Positions 1 through 9,139 of a stretch of 64,000 nucleotides of DNA are shown one piece after another. The DNA lies in assembly GCF_026340655.1 (NCBI RefSeq), contig NZ_JAPEOZ010000001.1, positions 4,588,001-4,652,000 on the forward strand, written 5' to 3'. Source of the DNA: Streptomyces sp. NBC_01275 (GTDB taxonomy: Bacteria > Actinomycetota > Actinomycetes > Streptomycetales > Streptomycetaceae). Under the pieces are notes generated by a model. The model did no database searches. It worked only from the letters and a program-made list of their open reading frames with translations, and was not told where the DNA came from. How positions within the stretch are numbered: position 1 is the stretch's first letter; each line of letters begins with the position of its first letter. The position numbers and the translations under genes are program-made.

Positions 1-471
1 GTCGGTGTCGTTGGTCGCCGCGACGCGCGGGGTGCGCCCCTCCTGCTTGGGCAGGTCGGCGACCATCTCGGCGAGCTGGGCGGTGTTGACGAGGTTGCCG
101 TTGTGGCCGAGCGCGATCGAACCGTGCGCGGTGGCACGGAACGTCGGCTGGGCGTTCTCCCACACGGAGGCGCCGGTGGTCGAGTAGCGGGCGTGTCCGA
201 CCGCGATGTGACCCTGGAGCGAACCGAGCGAGGTCTCGTCGAAGACCTGGGACACGAGGCCCATGTCCTTGAAGACGAGGATCTGGGAGCCGTTGCTGAC
301 CGCGATTCCCGCGGATTCCTGACCCCGATGCTGGAGGGCGTAGAGCCCGAAGTAAGTGAGCTTGGCGACCTCTTCACCGGGAGCCCAGACTCCGAAGACG
401 CCGCAAGCGTCCTGGGGGCCTTTCTCGCCGGGGAGCAGATCATGACTGAGTCGACCGTCACCACGTGGCAC
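1..471 (-). CDS. purF: Amidophosphoribosyltransferase PurF, N-terminal part
   Basis: First committed step of purine synthesis: PRPP plus glutamine gives phosphoribosylamine. Only the first 157 codons are present; the gene runs off the left edge. I chose the GTG at 469-471, which gives a short propeptide and then the DACGVFG motif, whose Cys (about residue 23) is the N-terminal nucleophile of the glutaminase domain after processing. Other family motifs visible are LQHRGQES, HARYSTTG and HNGNLVN. A TACACT box lies only 7 bases before this GTG, so the transcript may be leaderless. Identity is secure; the exact start is less so. Confidence 0.95.
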   Translation of the reverse strand, partial: MPRGDGRLSHDLLPGEKGPQDACGVFGVWAPGEEVAKLTYFGLYALQHRGQESAGIAVSNGSQILVFKDMGLVSQVFDETSLGSLQGHIAVGHARYSTTGASVWENAQPTFRATAHGSIALGHNGNLVNTAQLAEMVADLPKQEGRTPRVAATNDTD

Positions 472-478
472 GCCACCG

Positions 479-484
479 AGTGTA
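479..484 (-). promoter_or_regulatory. Possible -10 box of purF
   Basis: On the minus strand TACACT fits the TANNNT -10 pattern and sits 7 bases upstream of the purF GTG. A weak TTCGGA lies about 18 bases further upstream. This would start transcription at or next to the start codon. The rest of 472-716 holds no gene I can support, only an imperfect CCGGT/ACCGG inverted repeat near 532-550. Confidence 0.35.
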
Positions 485-716
485 GGCGAGGTCGTCCACT
501 GGTCCGAATTGGGGATACCTGCCGGTAACTGGATCACCGGTCGGCGAGCCTCTCCATGATCGACTCATTTTCGCAGGTCAGGGTGTGCGTCAGGTGATCC
601 ACTAGGGAGGCGGGCGCCGCCTGGCGAAGGGCGGGCGGGGAGCCGTTTCCGTAGGCGTGAGTGAGGTGTCGCACACCATTCGGGCCGACGGGGGCGGGAC
701 TCGCCCTGCCGGGCCC

Positions 717-1220
717 TCATTCGGCGGTCAGCCGGACCTGGTCGCCGTCGGTCGTGCTGAGCGTCAGCGTGGCGTCCCCGACCTCGGCGGTGAGGGTTCC
801 CTCGGCGAGCGTGCGGGAGAGCGTGCGCTCGAACTCCATGGGCTCGTCCGCGCAGGCCATCCTGGTCGAGCGGGCGTCGCTGAACCGGATGCGGTCGCCC
901 TCGACGACGGCCTTGGCGTTGAAGTGGTTGCAGCCGTAGCTGCCCGCCGCGCGGCCGTCCTCGATCTCCACGTGCGCGCCGTCGGGGGCGCGGTGGGCCG
1001 TGCCGTCCACGGTGACGCCGACCACGTTCCACCGGACGCCGGTGACGGGCTGCGCGGGGCTCACCGCCGCGCTGCCGGGCTGCTCGCCGTCCGCCCGCTC
1101 CCCGCCGCAGGCCGCGCCGAGCGGACCGAGGACGACGACGGTGACGGCGACGACGGCCGGGAGCGTGCGCTGCCTGTACGTGCCCCTGTACCTGTCCCTG
1201 TACACGCCGATGGGGTCCAT
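717..1220 (-). CDS. META-domain lipoprotein (HslJ-like)
   Basis: A 167-residue secreted lipoprotein. From the ATG at 1218-1220 the N-terminus has basic residues (YRDRYRGTYRQR), a hydrophobic stretch and LGAAC, a slightly atypical lipobox, so it is probably lipid-anchored outside the membrane. The rest resembles a META/HslJ domain: a WNVVGV opening, GSYGCNHFNAK in the position of the family's G-x-x-GCN, and a threonine-rich C-terminal strand (TLTLSTTDGDQVRLT). Function of such domains in actinobacteria is unknown. A longer in-frame start near 1469 is unlikely because it would bury the signal peptide. Confidence 0.75.
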   Translation of the reverse strand: MDPIGVYRDRYRGTYRQRTLPAVVAVTVVVLGPLGAACGGERADGEQPGSAAVSPAQPVTGVRWNVVGVTVDGTAHRAPDGAHVEIEDGRAAGSYGCNHFNAKAVVEGDRIRFSDARSTRMACADEPMEFERTLSRTLAEGTLTAEVGDATLTLSTTDGDQVRLTAE

Positions 1221-1288
1221 GCCGATGGGACGGTCGCCCGGGACGACCGGTTCCCCTTGTGCCGTCCCTGCCCTCGAACGGCAGCGGG

Positions 1289-2086
1289 TCAGGTCGTCAA
1301 CGGCAGCAGCCCGGCGAGGTCCGCCCGCTCCCCGCTCGCGCTGACCTCGGCCGCCTCCACTGCGTCCTTCCAGGTCACCCGGCCGGTGGCGAGCCGGATC
1401 CAGGTCAGCGGGTCGGTCTCGACGACGTTGGGCGGGGTGCCCCGGGTGTGCCGGGGGCCCTCGACGCACTGCACGACGGCGTACGGCGGGATCCGCACCT
1501 CCGTGGAGCCGCCGGGGGCCTTGACGGCGAGGGCGTCGGCGAGGAGGCGGGTGGCCGCGGCGAGGGCCTGACGGTCGTGGGGGATCTCCAGGCCGGGGAC
1601 GGCGGCGTTGAGGTCGTCGGTGTGGACGACGAGTTCGACGGTACGGGTGACGAGGTAGTCGGCCAGGGGCATCGCGCCGGCGTGGGTGGCGAGGAGGCGG
1701 GGGGCGGGGTGGGCGTCCAGGTGCTCGGTGAAGCGGCGCCCGGTGTCGGCGAGGAAGGCGGTGAGGTCGGCGTGCTGCTCGGCGAGGAGGTGGGCCCGCC
1801 CGTCGACGACGCCGGAGTTCGCTGAGGTGGCGAACGGCCAGTCGAGGAGCGTGGCGTCCTGCCGGGCCGGCTCCGGCTGCTCGAGGAACCGGCCGACGGC
1901 GAGGAGGGCCGTCCCGATGTGCGCGACCAGTTCCCGTACGGTCCAGTCGCCGAGCCGGGTGGGCAGCGCGAGCTGCTCGGGGGTGAGGCCGCCCACCGCC
2001 TCCCTCACGTTTGCGAACTGGGCCAGTACCGCGGCCCGGATCTTGACGGGGTCGTACGCGCGCGTGCGCTTCTTGGCCGGAGGCAT
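1289..2086 (-). CDS. Mycothiol-dependent maleylpyruvate isomerase family protein with SCP-like C-terminus
   Basis: A 265-residue cytosolic protein. The N-terminal half has the DinB/MDMPI four-helix features (LGDWTVRELVAHIG, then ADYLVTRTVELVVHTDDL with a histidine of the kind used for metal binding). The C-terminal part (AVVQCVEGPRHTRGTPPNVVETDPLTWIRLATG) is the sterol-carrier-like domain common in Streptomyces versions. The family is associated with mycothiol-dependent detoxification, but the substrate cannot be read here. The ATG at 2084-2086 was chosen because the basic MPPAKKRTRAYDP opening and the ordered sequence begin there; upstream in-frame sequence is a shadow of the next gene. Confidence 0.82.
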   Translation of the reverse strand: MPPAKKRTRAYDPVKIRAAVLAQFANVREAVGGLTPEQLALPTRLGDWTVRELVAHIGTALLAVGRFLEQPEPARQDATLLDWPFATSANSGVVDGRAHLLAEQHADLTAFLADTGRRFTEHLDAHPAPRLLATHAGAMPLADYLVTRTVELVVHTDDLNAAVPGLEIPHDRQALAAATRLLADALAVKAPGGSTEVRIPPYAVVQCVEGPRHTRGTPPNVVETDPLTWIRLATGRVTWKDAVEAAEVSASGERADLAGLLPLTT

Positions 2087-2096
2087 GGCGGTGAGC

Positions 2097-2178
2097 CTAG
2101 GACAGGTCCTGGAACGGGTCCTCGAACGGGCCCTGGGACGGGTCCTGGGACGGGTCTCCTGGAACCGGGTCCTAGCTA
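2097..2178. repeat. Degenerate 12-bp tandem repeats between two genes
   Basis: The gap between two minus-strand genes consists of about five imperfect copies of a unit close to GGGACGGGTCCT. The units alternate gaacgggtcct, gaacgggccct and gacgggtcct. It ends at the stop codon of the next gene. No promoter or terminator is obvious in it. Confidence 0.6.
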
Positions 2179-3447
2179 GGTCTGGTCGGTGAAGTCGGCG
2201 TGCGTGGGGAACGTCAGGTCGGTGCAGCCGCGGCGCTTCATGGCGTCCTCGGCGTACGTGCGGAACACCTTCTCGTAGTCGGCCGTGGCCAGCCTGGCGT
2301 AGCCGGAGGACAGGGTCATGGTGTGGATCTCGGGCTGTCCGGCGCAGACGGAGGACGCCCACCAGATCGGCTCGTCGCGGTCCCGGCCGGCCTCGCCGGG
2401 GGCGGCGAGAAGCGGGCTGGTGGAGTTGTCCGAGTCGAGGTCGGGCAGCCGGATGTTCTTCGCCTCCTCGCCGGAGTAGGTGTGGAACGAGGCGAAGTAC
2501 TGGCCCGGACGGTCGGGGCTGTCGATCCCGTGCTTGCTCAGCTCGGCGGCGTGGGCGGACCAGAGGGCGTACGCGCGGTCCTCGCTGAGGACCAGGGCGC
2601 AGCGCTCGTCCCACACCTTGGCGTCCGTGCGGCTCTCGAGGACCTGGTCCGCGAACAGCGTCCGGCTTGCGAGGCCCGCCTTCCGGTACCAGCCGCAGGT
2701 GCCGTCGGCGTCCGCCTCGGCGGCCGGGGTCGGGCCCTCGGTCAGGGCGGGTATGTCGTCCGGCGGGTCGGGCAGACGCTCGGCGCAGCCCTGACGGCCG
2801 GCGAGGCGGTTGGCGGTGATCACGGCGGTCTCGGCGAGTACGGCGCGGTCGTGCGCGGTGAGCTGGCCGTCCTCGGTGAACGGCGAGCCCGTGGCCATCA
2901 GCGAGGCCCTCGCCCAGAGGGCGTTGACCTCGCCCGGTCCCCCGTCGGACTCGCCGTCGGTGCAGGGGAGCTCGACGGTGACGCCGCTGTCCGTGACGAT
3001 GCCGGCAATGCCGCCGCCGAGCGGCTGGTCGGGGTAGGTGTGGTCGCCGTAGGGGCCGTTGGGGTCGAGGAGGTCGTCCCACGGTTCCTCGGGGAACAGG
3101 CCCTTGTCCGCGGGCAGGGCCCCTACCGCGCCCGTGAAGAACCAGCGCTCCCCGCTGTCCGTGCCGTACTTCTCGCCGGCCTCGGTGCTGAAGAGCTCGC
3201 AGTCCTGCGGGAGCCCGTCGTCGAGGTCGATCGTGCCCTCGTCGGCGACGCGGTGCGAGACGGTGCCGCCCGCGGCGGAGAGGGTGAGCACGCGGCCCGC
3301 CGGGACCAGGCCGGCGCAGGCCTGGTCGATCTGGTACCTGCCGTAGCCGTACTGCCAGATGTCGATGCCGCTCCATCCGATGCCGGCGACGGCTACCAGG
3401 CAGAACGTCACGTTCACGAACTTCTGCGCGCGCTCGGGTACCTTCAC
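2176..3447 (-). CDS. Membrane-anchored hypothetical protein
   Basis: A 423-residue protein starting at a GTG (3445-3447) preceded by GGGGGAG. Residues about 9-28 (VNVTFCLVAVAGIGWSGIDI) form one transmembrane or signal-anchor segment; the rest looks extracytoplasmic, with many Asp/Glu and several Cys residues that could pair. I recognise it only as a type of conserved Streptomyces membrane protein of unknown function. No catalytic motif is visible. It follows its own promoter region and is separated from purL by a strong hairpin. Confidence 0.7.
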   Translation of the reverse strand: MKVPERAQKFVNVTFCLVAVAGIGWSGIDIWQYGYGRYQIDQACAGLVPAGRVLTLSAAGGTVSHRVADEGTIDLDDGLPQDCELFSTEAGEKYGTDSGERWFFTGAVGALPADKGLFPEEPWDDLLDPNGPYGDHTYPDQPLGGGIAGIVTDSGVTVELPCTDGESDGGPGEVNALWARASLMATGSPFTEDGQLTAHDRAVLAETAVITANRLAGRQGCAERLPDPPDDIPALTEGPTPAAEADADGTCGWYRKAGLASRTLFADQVLESRTDAKVWDERCALVLSEDRAYALWSAHAAELSKHGIDSPDRPGQYFASFHTYSGEEAKNIRLPDLDSDNSTSPLLAAPGEAGRDRDEPIWWASSVCAGQPEIHTMTLSSGYARLATADYEKVFRTYAEDAMKRRGCTDLTFPTHADFTDQT

Positions 3448-3630
3448 TGCTCCCCCATGTCCCCCACGTCCCCCGTGGCTCCCGTGCTCTCGAAATTAGC
3501 AGCAGCCACTGACAACAGCGTTTCCCGGCCACGGAGTTCCCACAGGACCGTCACACCCACGTGGTCAGGCGCCTCCGCCCCGACGCCTTGACGTCTCGAC
3601 GCCCCTACGCCCCGCGCTGAGGCGCGCACA

Positions 3631-3672
3631 CGGTGAAGGCCCCGCTCGTCGAAACGAACGGGGCCTTCACCG
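3631..3672. terminator. Strong hairpin terminator downstream of purL
   Basis: A nearly perfect inverted repeat with CGGTGAAGGCCCCG on one arm and CGGGGCCTTCACCG on the other, around a short CGAA-containing loop. It lies just beyond the purL stop and ends the purSQL transcript. The 3448-3717 gap holds this hairpin and the upstream region of the 2176-3447 gene, and no further gene. Confidence 0.85.
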
Positions 3673-3717
3673 CCGTAGAACCGCGAACTCCGCGAAACCG
3701 CGTGTCCGCGTGTCCGC

Positions 3718-5976
3718 TTACGCGAGCAGCGCCGGGATCGTGTCCTCGTGGGCCTTGCGCAGCTCCTCCAGGGAGAGTTCGAACTCGCCCTGGACGTCGA
3801 CCGTGCCCCCGTCGACGACGCCGATGCGGGTGACGGGGAGGCCCCGCGCGCCGCACATGTCGTTGAAGCGGAGTTCCTCCGAGCGCGGTACGGCGACGAC
3901 CGCGCGGCCCGCCGACTCGGAGAAGAGGAAGGTGAACGCGTCCAGGCCGTCGGGGACGATCAGGCGCGCGCCCTTGCCGCCGAGCAGCGCGGACTCGACG
4001 ACCGCCTGGATCAGACCGCCGTCGGACAGGTCGTGCGCAGAGTCGATCATGCCGTCGCGGGAGGCGGAGATCAGGATCTCGGCCAGCAGGCGCTCGCGCT
4101 CCAGGTCGACCTTCGGGGGCAGGCCGCCGAGGTGGTCGTGGACGACCTGGGACCAGGCCGAGCCGCCGAACTCCTCACGGGTGTCGCCGAGGAGGTAGAG
4201 CAGCTGGCCCTCCTCCTGGAAGGCGACCGGGGTGCGCCGCGCGACGTCGTCGATGACGCCCAGGACCGCCACGACCGGGGTCGGGTGGATGGCGGCCTCG
4301 CCCGTCTGGTTGTACAGGGACACGTTGCCGCCGGTCACCGGGGTGCCCAACTGCTGGCAGGCGTCGGCCAGTCCGCGGACGGCCTCCGCGAACTGCCACA
4401 TGACCGCCGGGTCTTCGGGCGAGCCGAAGTTCAGGCAGTCGGAGACGGCGAGCGGCTTCGCGCCGGTCGTCGCCACGTTGCGGTAGGCCTCGGAGAGCGC
4501 CAACTGCGCTCCCGTGTACGGGTCCAGCTTCGCGTAACGGCCGTTGCCGTCCGTCGCGATGGCGACGCCGAGGCCGGTCTCCTCGTCGATGCGGATCATG
4601 CCCGAGTCCTCGGGCTGGGCCAGCACCGTGTTGCCCTGCACGAAGTGGTCGTACTGGGACGTGATCCACTTCTTGGAGGCCTGGTTGGGAGACGCGACCA
4701 GCTTCAGGACCTGGGCCTTGAGCTCGTCGGAGCTTCCCGGTCGCGGGAGCTTGCCCGCGTCGTCCGCCTGGAGCGCGTCCTGCCAGGACGGGCGGGCGTA
4801 GGGGCGCTCGTAGACCGGGCCGTCGTGCGCGACCGTGCGCGGGTCGACGTCGACGATCTTGCCGCCGTGCCAGAAGATCTCCAGGCGGTCGCCGTCCGTC
4901 ACCTCGCCGATGACGGTCGCGATCACGTCCCACTTGTCGCAGATCTCCAGGAAGCGGTCGACCTTCGCCGGCTCCACGACCGCGCACATGCGCTCCTGGG
5001 ACTCGCTCATGAGGATTTCCTCGGGAGAGAGCGTCGAGTCGCGGAGGGGCACGTCGTCGAGCGTGACGGTCATGCCGCCGGAGCCGTTGGACGCCAGCTC
5101 GGACGTGGCGCAGGACAGGCCCGCCGCGCCCAGGTCCTGGATGCCGACGACCAGCTTCTCCTTGAAGGCCTCCAGGGTGCACTCGATGAGGAGCTTCTCC
5201 TGGAAGGGGTCGCCGACCTGGACGGCGGGGCGCTTCGAGGGCTTGGCGTCGTCGAAGGTCTCACTCGCCAGGATCGACGCGCCGCCGATGCCGTCGCCGC
5301 CCGTGCGGGCCCCGTAGAGGATGACCTTGTTGCCGGCGCCGGACGCCTTCGCGAGGTGGATGTCCTCGTGCCGCATGACGCCGATGGCGCCGGCGTTGAC
5401 CAGCGGGTTGCCCTGGTAGCAGGCGTCGAAGACGACCTCGCCGCCGATGTTGGGCAGGCCCAGGCAGTTGCCGTAGCCGCCGATGCCCGCGACGACGCCC
5501 GGCAGGACGCGCTTGGTGTCGGGGTGGTCGGCCGCGCCGAAGCGCAGCGGGTCGACCACGGCCACCGGCCGGGCGCCCATCGCGATGATGTCGCGGACGA
5601 TGCCGCCGACACCGGTCGCGGCGCCCTGGTAGGGCTCGACGTACGACGGGTGGTTGTGCGACTCGACCTTGAAGGTGACCGCGTAGCCCTGGCCGACGTC
5701 GACGACGCCGGCGTTCTCGCCGATGCCCACGAGCAGCGCATCGGACTGGGGGGCCTTCTCGCCGAACTGGCGGAGGTGGACCTTGGAGGACTTGTAGCTG
5801 CAGTGCTCGGACCACATGACCGAGTACATGGCGAGCTCGGCGCCGGTCGGGCGGCGGCCGAGGATCTCCACGACCCGCTCGTACTCGTCCTTCTTCAGAC
5901 CGAGTTCGGCCCAGGGCAGCTCGACGTCGGGGGTCTCGGCCGCGTGCTCGACCGTGTCCAGAGGCGTCCGGCTCAT
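3718..5976 (-). CDS. purL: Phosphoribosylformylglycinamidine synthase subunit PurL
   Basis: Large ATP-dependent subunit of the three-part FGAM synthase (PurS-PurQ-PurL), converting FGAR to FGAM with ammonia from PurQ. At 752 residues it has the usual small-type PurL length. Visible features are the catalytic-His region [20 protein letters not shown], the ATP-binding [16 protein letters not shown] and a second AIRS-like half ([24 protein letters not shown]). The ATG at 5974-5976 overlaps the purQ stop by four bases, so the two are translationally coupled. It ends before the hairpin at 3631-3672. Confidence 0.97.
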   Translation of the reverse strand: MSRTPLDTVEHAAETPDVELPWAELGLKKDEYERVVEILGRRPTGAELAMYSVMWSEHCSYKSSKVHLRQFGEKAPQSDALLVGIGENAGVVDVGQGYAVTFKVESHNHPSYVEPYQGAATGVGGIVRDIIAMGARPVAVVDPLRFGAADHPDTKRVLPGVVAGIGGYGNCLGLPNIGGEVVFDACYQGNPLVNAGAIGVMRHEDIHLAKASGAGNKVILYGARTGGDGIGGASILASETFDDAKPSKRPAVQVGDPFQEKLLIECTLEAFKEKLVVGIQDLGAAGLSCATSELASNGSGGMTVTLDDVPLRDSTLSPEEILMSESQERMCAVVEPAKVDRFLEICDKWDVIATVIGEVTDGDRLEIFWHGGKIVDVDPRTVAHDGPVYERPYARPSWQDALQADDAGKLPRPGSSDELKAQVLKLVASPNQASKKWITSQYDHFVQGNTVLAQPEDSGMIRIDEETGLGVAIATDGNGRYAKLDPYTGAQLALSEAYRNVATTGAKPLAVSDCLNFGSPEDPAVMWQFAEAVRGLADACQQLGTPVTGGNVSLYNQTGEAAIHPTPVVAVLGVIDDVARRTPVAFQEEGQLLYLLGDTREEFGGSAWSQVVHDHLGGLPPKVDLERERLLAEILISASRDGMIDSAHDLSDGGLIQAVVESALLGGKGARLIVPDGLDAFTFLFSESAGRAVVAVPRSEELRFNDMCGARGLPVTRIGVVDGGTVDVQGEFELSLEELRKAHEDTIPALLA

Positions 5977-6677
5977 GCGTTGACCAGCTTCTTGAGGATC
6001 GAGGTGAAGAACGGGAGGCCGTCGGTGCGGCCGGAGCCGACGAGCGGCTCGACGGCGTGCTCCGGGTGCGGCATGAGGCCTACGACGTTCCCGGCCTCGT
6101 TGGTGATGCCGGCGATGTCACGGAGCGAACCGTTGGGGTTGCCGTATCCGTCGGCGGCTTCGCCGCCGACGACGTACCGGAAGGCGACGCGGCCCTCGGC
6201 CTCGAGCTGGTCGAGGGTGTACTCGTCGGCGACGTACCGGCCGTCCATGTTCTTCAGCGGGATGTGGATCTCCTGGCCGGCCGTGTAGTCGGCGGTCCAG
6301 GCGGTCTCCGCGTTCTCCACCCGCAGCTTCTGGTCGCGGCAGATGAAGTGGAGGTGGTCGTTGCCGAGCATTCCGCCGGGGAGCAGATGGGCCTCGGTGA
6401 GGATCTGGAAGCCGTTGCAGATGCCGAGGACCGGGAGGCCGGCCTTCGCCTGTTCGATGACGGTCTCCATCACCGGCGAGAAGCGGGAGATGGCGCCGGC
6501 CCGCAGATAGTCGCCGTAGGAGAAACCGCCCGGCAGGACGACCGCGTCGACCTGGTGGAGGTCCTTGTCCTTGTGCCAGAGGGCGACCGGTTCGGCGCCC
6601 GCGAGGCGGATCGCGCGCTGGGTGTCGCGGTCGTCGAGGCTGCCCGGGAAAGTGACGACGCCAATACGAGCGGTCAC
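5973..6677 (-). CDS. purQ: FGAM synthase glutaminase subunit PurQ
   Basis: Class I glutamine amidotransferase that supplies ammonia to PurL. It is 234 residues, normal for the family. The nucleophile Cys is in LGICNGFQ, the His-Glu pair in MPHPEHAVE, and the opening [14 protein letters not shown] is typical. Middle gene of the purS-purQ-purL operon, overlapping both neighbours by four bases. Confidence 0.97.
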   Translation of the reverse strand: MTARIGVVTFPGSLDDRDTQRAIRLAGAEPVALWHKDKDLHQVDAVVLPGGFSYGDYLRAGAISRFSPVMETVIEQAKAGLPVLGICNGFQILTEAHLLPGGMLGNDHLHFICRDQKLRVENAETAWTADYTAGQEIHIPLKNMDGRYVADEYTLDQLEAEGRVAFRYVVGGEAADGYGNPNGSLRDIAGITNEAGNVVGLMPHPEHAVEPLVGSGRTDGLPFFTSILKKLVNA

Positions 6678-6937
6678 TTCGCGGCCCCCGCGACTTCCTC
6701 CACCTTGACGGTGAAGTCCTCGATCACGGTGTTGGCGAGGAAGGATTCCGCAAGATCGTGGATGCGGGCGAGGGCGGCCTCGTCGACCGGCCCGTCAACT
6801 TCCAGTTCGAATCGCTTTCCCTGGCGTACATCGGAGATCCCTTCGAAACCCAGCCGCGGCAGTGCGCGCTGCACCGCCTGGCCCTGGGGGTCGAGGATCT
6901 CCGGCTTGAGCATGACGTCGACTACGACGCGTGCCAC
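6674..6937 (-). CDS. purS: FGAM synthase subunit PurS
   Basis: Small subunit that holds PurQ and PurL together. I start it at the GTG at 6935-6937 ([17 protein letters not shown]), preceded by GGGAG at a good distance; this gives 87 residues, matching the family. A longer in-frame start at 6988 would add 17 residues with no family similarity. [17 protein letters not shown] and the C-terminal [11 protein letters not shown] are characteristic. First gene of the purSQL operon. Confidence 0.93.
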   Translation of the reverse strand: MARVVVDVMLKPEILDPQGQAVQRALPRLGFEGISDVRQGKRFELEVDGPVDEAALARIHDLAESFLANTVIEDFTVKVEEVAGAAK

Positions 6938-7250
6938 GGGCACTCCCGGTGGTGTGGTGCTGAGCAGGGTCCCTGCAGGTGTCTCCAACAGGTGTCTTCA
7001 GACTACCCGCACAAAATTTCTACGCGAGTAGAGTTGTAGGAAACTACGTGAGCGCCATCACGATCCGGTATCGGACCAGTGCCTTCACGAAAAGTTCAGG
7101 GAAAGATCCGTGATACGCCCGGCTTGCCCATTGCGCCGAGACACGCGGGGAGATTTAGTCGGGCTTCACATTGCAATGCCGGGCACTGTACAAATGAATT
7201 GGCAATAGCCGATACTTTGCCCCATAACTGGCTGACAGTCGACATCTCCG

Positions 7251-7268
7251 TGACGTCTTGGCACGTCA
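7251..7268. promoter_or_regulatory. Palindrome in the purS-lsr2 divergent region
   Basis: TGACGT and ACGTCA form perfect arms around a 6-base centre, 34 bases before the lsr2 GTG. This is a plausible operator or autoregulatory site. The 6938-7301 gap holds the promoters of both purS and lsr2 and is AT-richer than its surroundings; I see no gene in it. Confidence 0.4.
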
Positions 7269-7301
7269 TCGCAGAGCTGTCGCACGAAGGGACCGATATT
7301 C

Positions 7302-7619
7302 GTGGCGCAGAAGGTCGTGGTCACTCTCTTTGACGACATCGACGGCTCGGAAGCGGCGGAAACGATCGCCTTCGGACTCGACGGCAAGTCGTACGAGATC
7401 GACCTGAATGAAGCCAATGCCAAGAAACTGCGTAAGGCGCTCGAGCCCTACGTGGACGCCGGCCGCAAGCGGTCGAGGTCCGGCAAGGCGTACAAGCAGA
7501 CGGAGGTCGCCCCCGACCCCGCGGCCGTCCGGGCCTGGGCCCAGGCCAACAAGCTGGAGGTGCCGGCCCGCGGGCGCATCCCCAAGAAGGTCTACGAGGC
7601 GTTCGCCGAGGCTCAGTGA
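7302..7619 (+). CDS. lsr2: Nucleoid-associated protein Lsr2
   Basis: Actinobacterial H-NS functional equivalent that bridges DNA and silences AT-rich, often horizontally acquired genes. At 105 residues it has the normal length. The N-terminal dimerisation domain reads AQKVVVTLFDDIDGSEA; the C-terminal DNA-binding domain carries the RGRIPKKV hook that enters the minor groove. The start is a GTG with GAAGGGA upstream. It is relevant that lower-GC cargo, the usual target of Lsr2, sits in the integrated elements downstream. Confidence 0.95.
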   Translation: MAQKVVVTLFDDIDGSEAAETIAFGLDGKSYEIDLNEANAKKLRKALEPYVDAGRKRSRSGKAYKQTEVAPDPAAVRAWAQANKLEVPARGRIPKKVYEAFAEAQ

Positions 7620-7656
7620 CCCTCTTGGCACAGCCGTGCCCGTGAGCTGCGAGCCG

Positions 7657-7675
7657 CGCCCGTGAGCCACGGGCG
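7657..7675. terminator. Hairpin after lsr2
   Basis: CGCCCGTG and CACGGGCG are perfect arms around AGC, about 40 bases after the lsr2 stop. There is no T-run, which is common for Streptomyces terminators. Confidence 0.55.
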
Positions 7676-7789
7676 ACGGCCGGTCATCCGCCCCTCGGGA
7701 GAACCGACTTGCGCTGCACCCCTCCTGGTCAGCTAGAGTCTGGAACACGCCGAGGGGCAAGGCCGAAGGGCCCGGCTCACGGAGTACAC

Positions 7790-7861
7790 GCGGGTGTAGT
7801 TCAGTAGCAGAACATCCCCCTTCCAGGGGGAAGGCGCAGTGTGCAATTCCTGTCACCCGCT
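7790..7861 (+). tRNA. tRNA-Gly (TCC)
   Basis: The acceptor arms GCGGGTG and CACCCGC pair, the D-arm contains TTCAGTAGCAGAAC, and the anticodon loop reads CTTCCAG with stem TCCCC/GGGGA, giving anticodon TCC. CCA is not encoded. It reads glycine GGA/GGG codons. Confidence 0.92.
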
Positions 7862-7941
7862 CTGCATCGCCGTCCGGACCACTGTGGTGGATCGGGTAGG
7901 CTGGTGCTCGCGCCGATCGGTGAGAGCCGGTCGGAGGCAAT

Positions 7942-8014
7942 GCGGACGTAGCTCAGTTGGTAGAGCGCAACCTTGCCAAGGTTGAGGTCGCGAGTTCGAG
8001 CCTCGTCGTCCGCT
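7942..8014 (+). tRNA. tRNA-Gly (GCC), copy 1
   Basis: The acceptor arms GCGGACG/CGTCCGC pair and the anticodon arm has a TTGCCAA loop, so the anticodon is GCC. CCA is not encoded. It is nearly identical to the copy at 12075-12147; the two differ in the T-arm. A hairpin terminator follows at once. Confidence 0.95.
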
Positions 8015-8024
8015 CCATCGTAGA

Positions 8025-8051
8025 AGCCCCGGTCATCGGCCGGGGCTTTTT
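8025..8051. terminator. Terminator of the tRNA-Gly pair
   Basis: AGCCCCGG and CCGGGGCT pair around a short loop and are followed by TTTTT, a classical intrinsic terminator just after the tRNA. Confidence 0.85.
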
Positions 8052-8152
8052 CGTGCGCCCCGTCCCAGCTCCGGACTCCGACTGACATTTGTCACAAGGA
8101 GTGGTGACACCGCGCACTGCTGTCGGTCCCCGTCCGCGGGGAGGCTGAAGGC

Positions 8153-9139
8153 ATGGACACGGATGAACACGAACACGTGATTGAGGTCACTGACCTTCGG
8201 CGTGTGTACGGGGGCGGGTTCGAGGCGGTCCGCGGGATCTCCTTCCACGTCGGCCGCGGCGAGATCTTCGCGTTGCTGGGCACCAACGGGGCCGGGAAGA
8301 CCTCGACCGTCGAACTCCTGGAGGGCCTCGCGCGGCCCGACGGCGGGCGGATCGCCGTCCTCGGCCACGACCCCTACCGCGAGCGGGCCGCCGTACGGCC
8401 GCGCACCGGCGTGATGCTCCAGGAGGGCGGCTTCCCGTCCGAGCTGACCGTCGCCGAGACCGCGCGGATGTGGGCCGGCTGCGTGAGCGGCGCTCGTCCC
8501 GTCGAAGAGGCGCTGTCGCTGGTCGGGCTCGCCGCGCGGGCCGACGTACGGGTCAAGCAGTTGTCCGGGGGCGAGCGGCGGCGGCTCGATCTGGCGCTCG
8601 CGGTGCTCGGCGAACCCGAGGTGCTGTTCCTGGACGAGCCGACGACCGGCCTGGACGCAGAGGGCCGCCGGGACACCTGGGACCTGGTGCGCGCCCTGCG
8701 CGACGCCGGTACGACGGTGCTGCTGACCACGCACTACCTGGAGGAGGCCGAGAACCTCGCCGACCGGCTCGCCATCCTGCACCAGGGGCGCATCGCGGCC
8801 GCCGGGACGCCCGCCGAGGTGACCGGCGCCCAGCCGTCCCGGATCGCCTTCGAGCTGCCCGAGGGGTACTTCGTCGGCGACCTGCCGCCGCTGGCGCAGC
8901 TGGGGGTGAGCGGTCACGAGGTCGACGGGCGCGTCGTACGGCTGCGCACGCACGAGCTGCAGCGGGCGGCCACCGGGCTGCTGGTGTGGGCCGAGGGGGC
9001 CGGGGTCGCGCTGGGGCGGCTGGACGTGCGGTCGGCCTCGCTGGAGGAGGCGTTCCTGGGGATCGCCAAGGAAGCGTCGGAGCAGGGTCGTACAGAACAG
9101 GGTCGTACGGAACAGACGGAACAGGAGGTCGCGGCATGA
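8153..9139 (+). CDS. ABC transporter ATP-binding protein
   Basis: A 328-residue ATPase of the drug/antibiotic-exporter (DrrA-like) type. Walker A is GTNGAGKTST, the signature is LSGGERRRLDLAL, Walker B is VLFLDEPTTGLD and the switch His lies in TTHYLEE. The C-terminal tail after the ATPase core is typical of this group and ends in a tandem GRTEQ-rich stretch. It overlaps the permease gene by ATGA. The adjacent kinase and regulator genes suggest control by, or of, that two-component system. Confidence 0.92.
   Translation: MDTDEHEHVIEVTDLRRVYGGGFEAVRGISFHVGRGEIFALLGTNGAGKTSTVELLEGLARPDGGRIAVLGHDPYRERAAVRPRTGVMLQEGGFPSELTVAETARMWAGCVSGARPVEEALSLVGLAARADVRVKQLSGGERRRLDLALAVLGEPEVLFLDEPTTGLDAEGRRDTWDLVRALRDAGTTVLLTTHYLEEAENLADRLAILHQGRIAAAGTPAEVTGAQPSRIAFELPEGYFVGDLPPLAQLGVSGHEVDGRVVRLRTHELQRAATGLLVWAEGAGVALGRLDVRSASLEEAFLGIAKEASEQGRTEQGRTEQTEQEVAA

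Noticed and set aside
3748..6288. Very long plus-strand frame across purL and purQ
   Set aside because: Antisense shadow of high-GC coding sequence; the Asp/Val/Gly-rich composition is typical of the strand opposite a Streptomyces gene.
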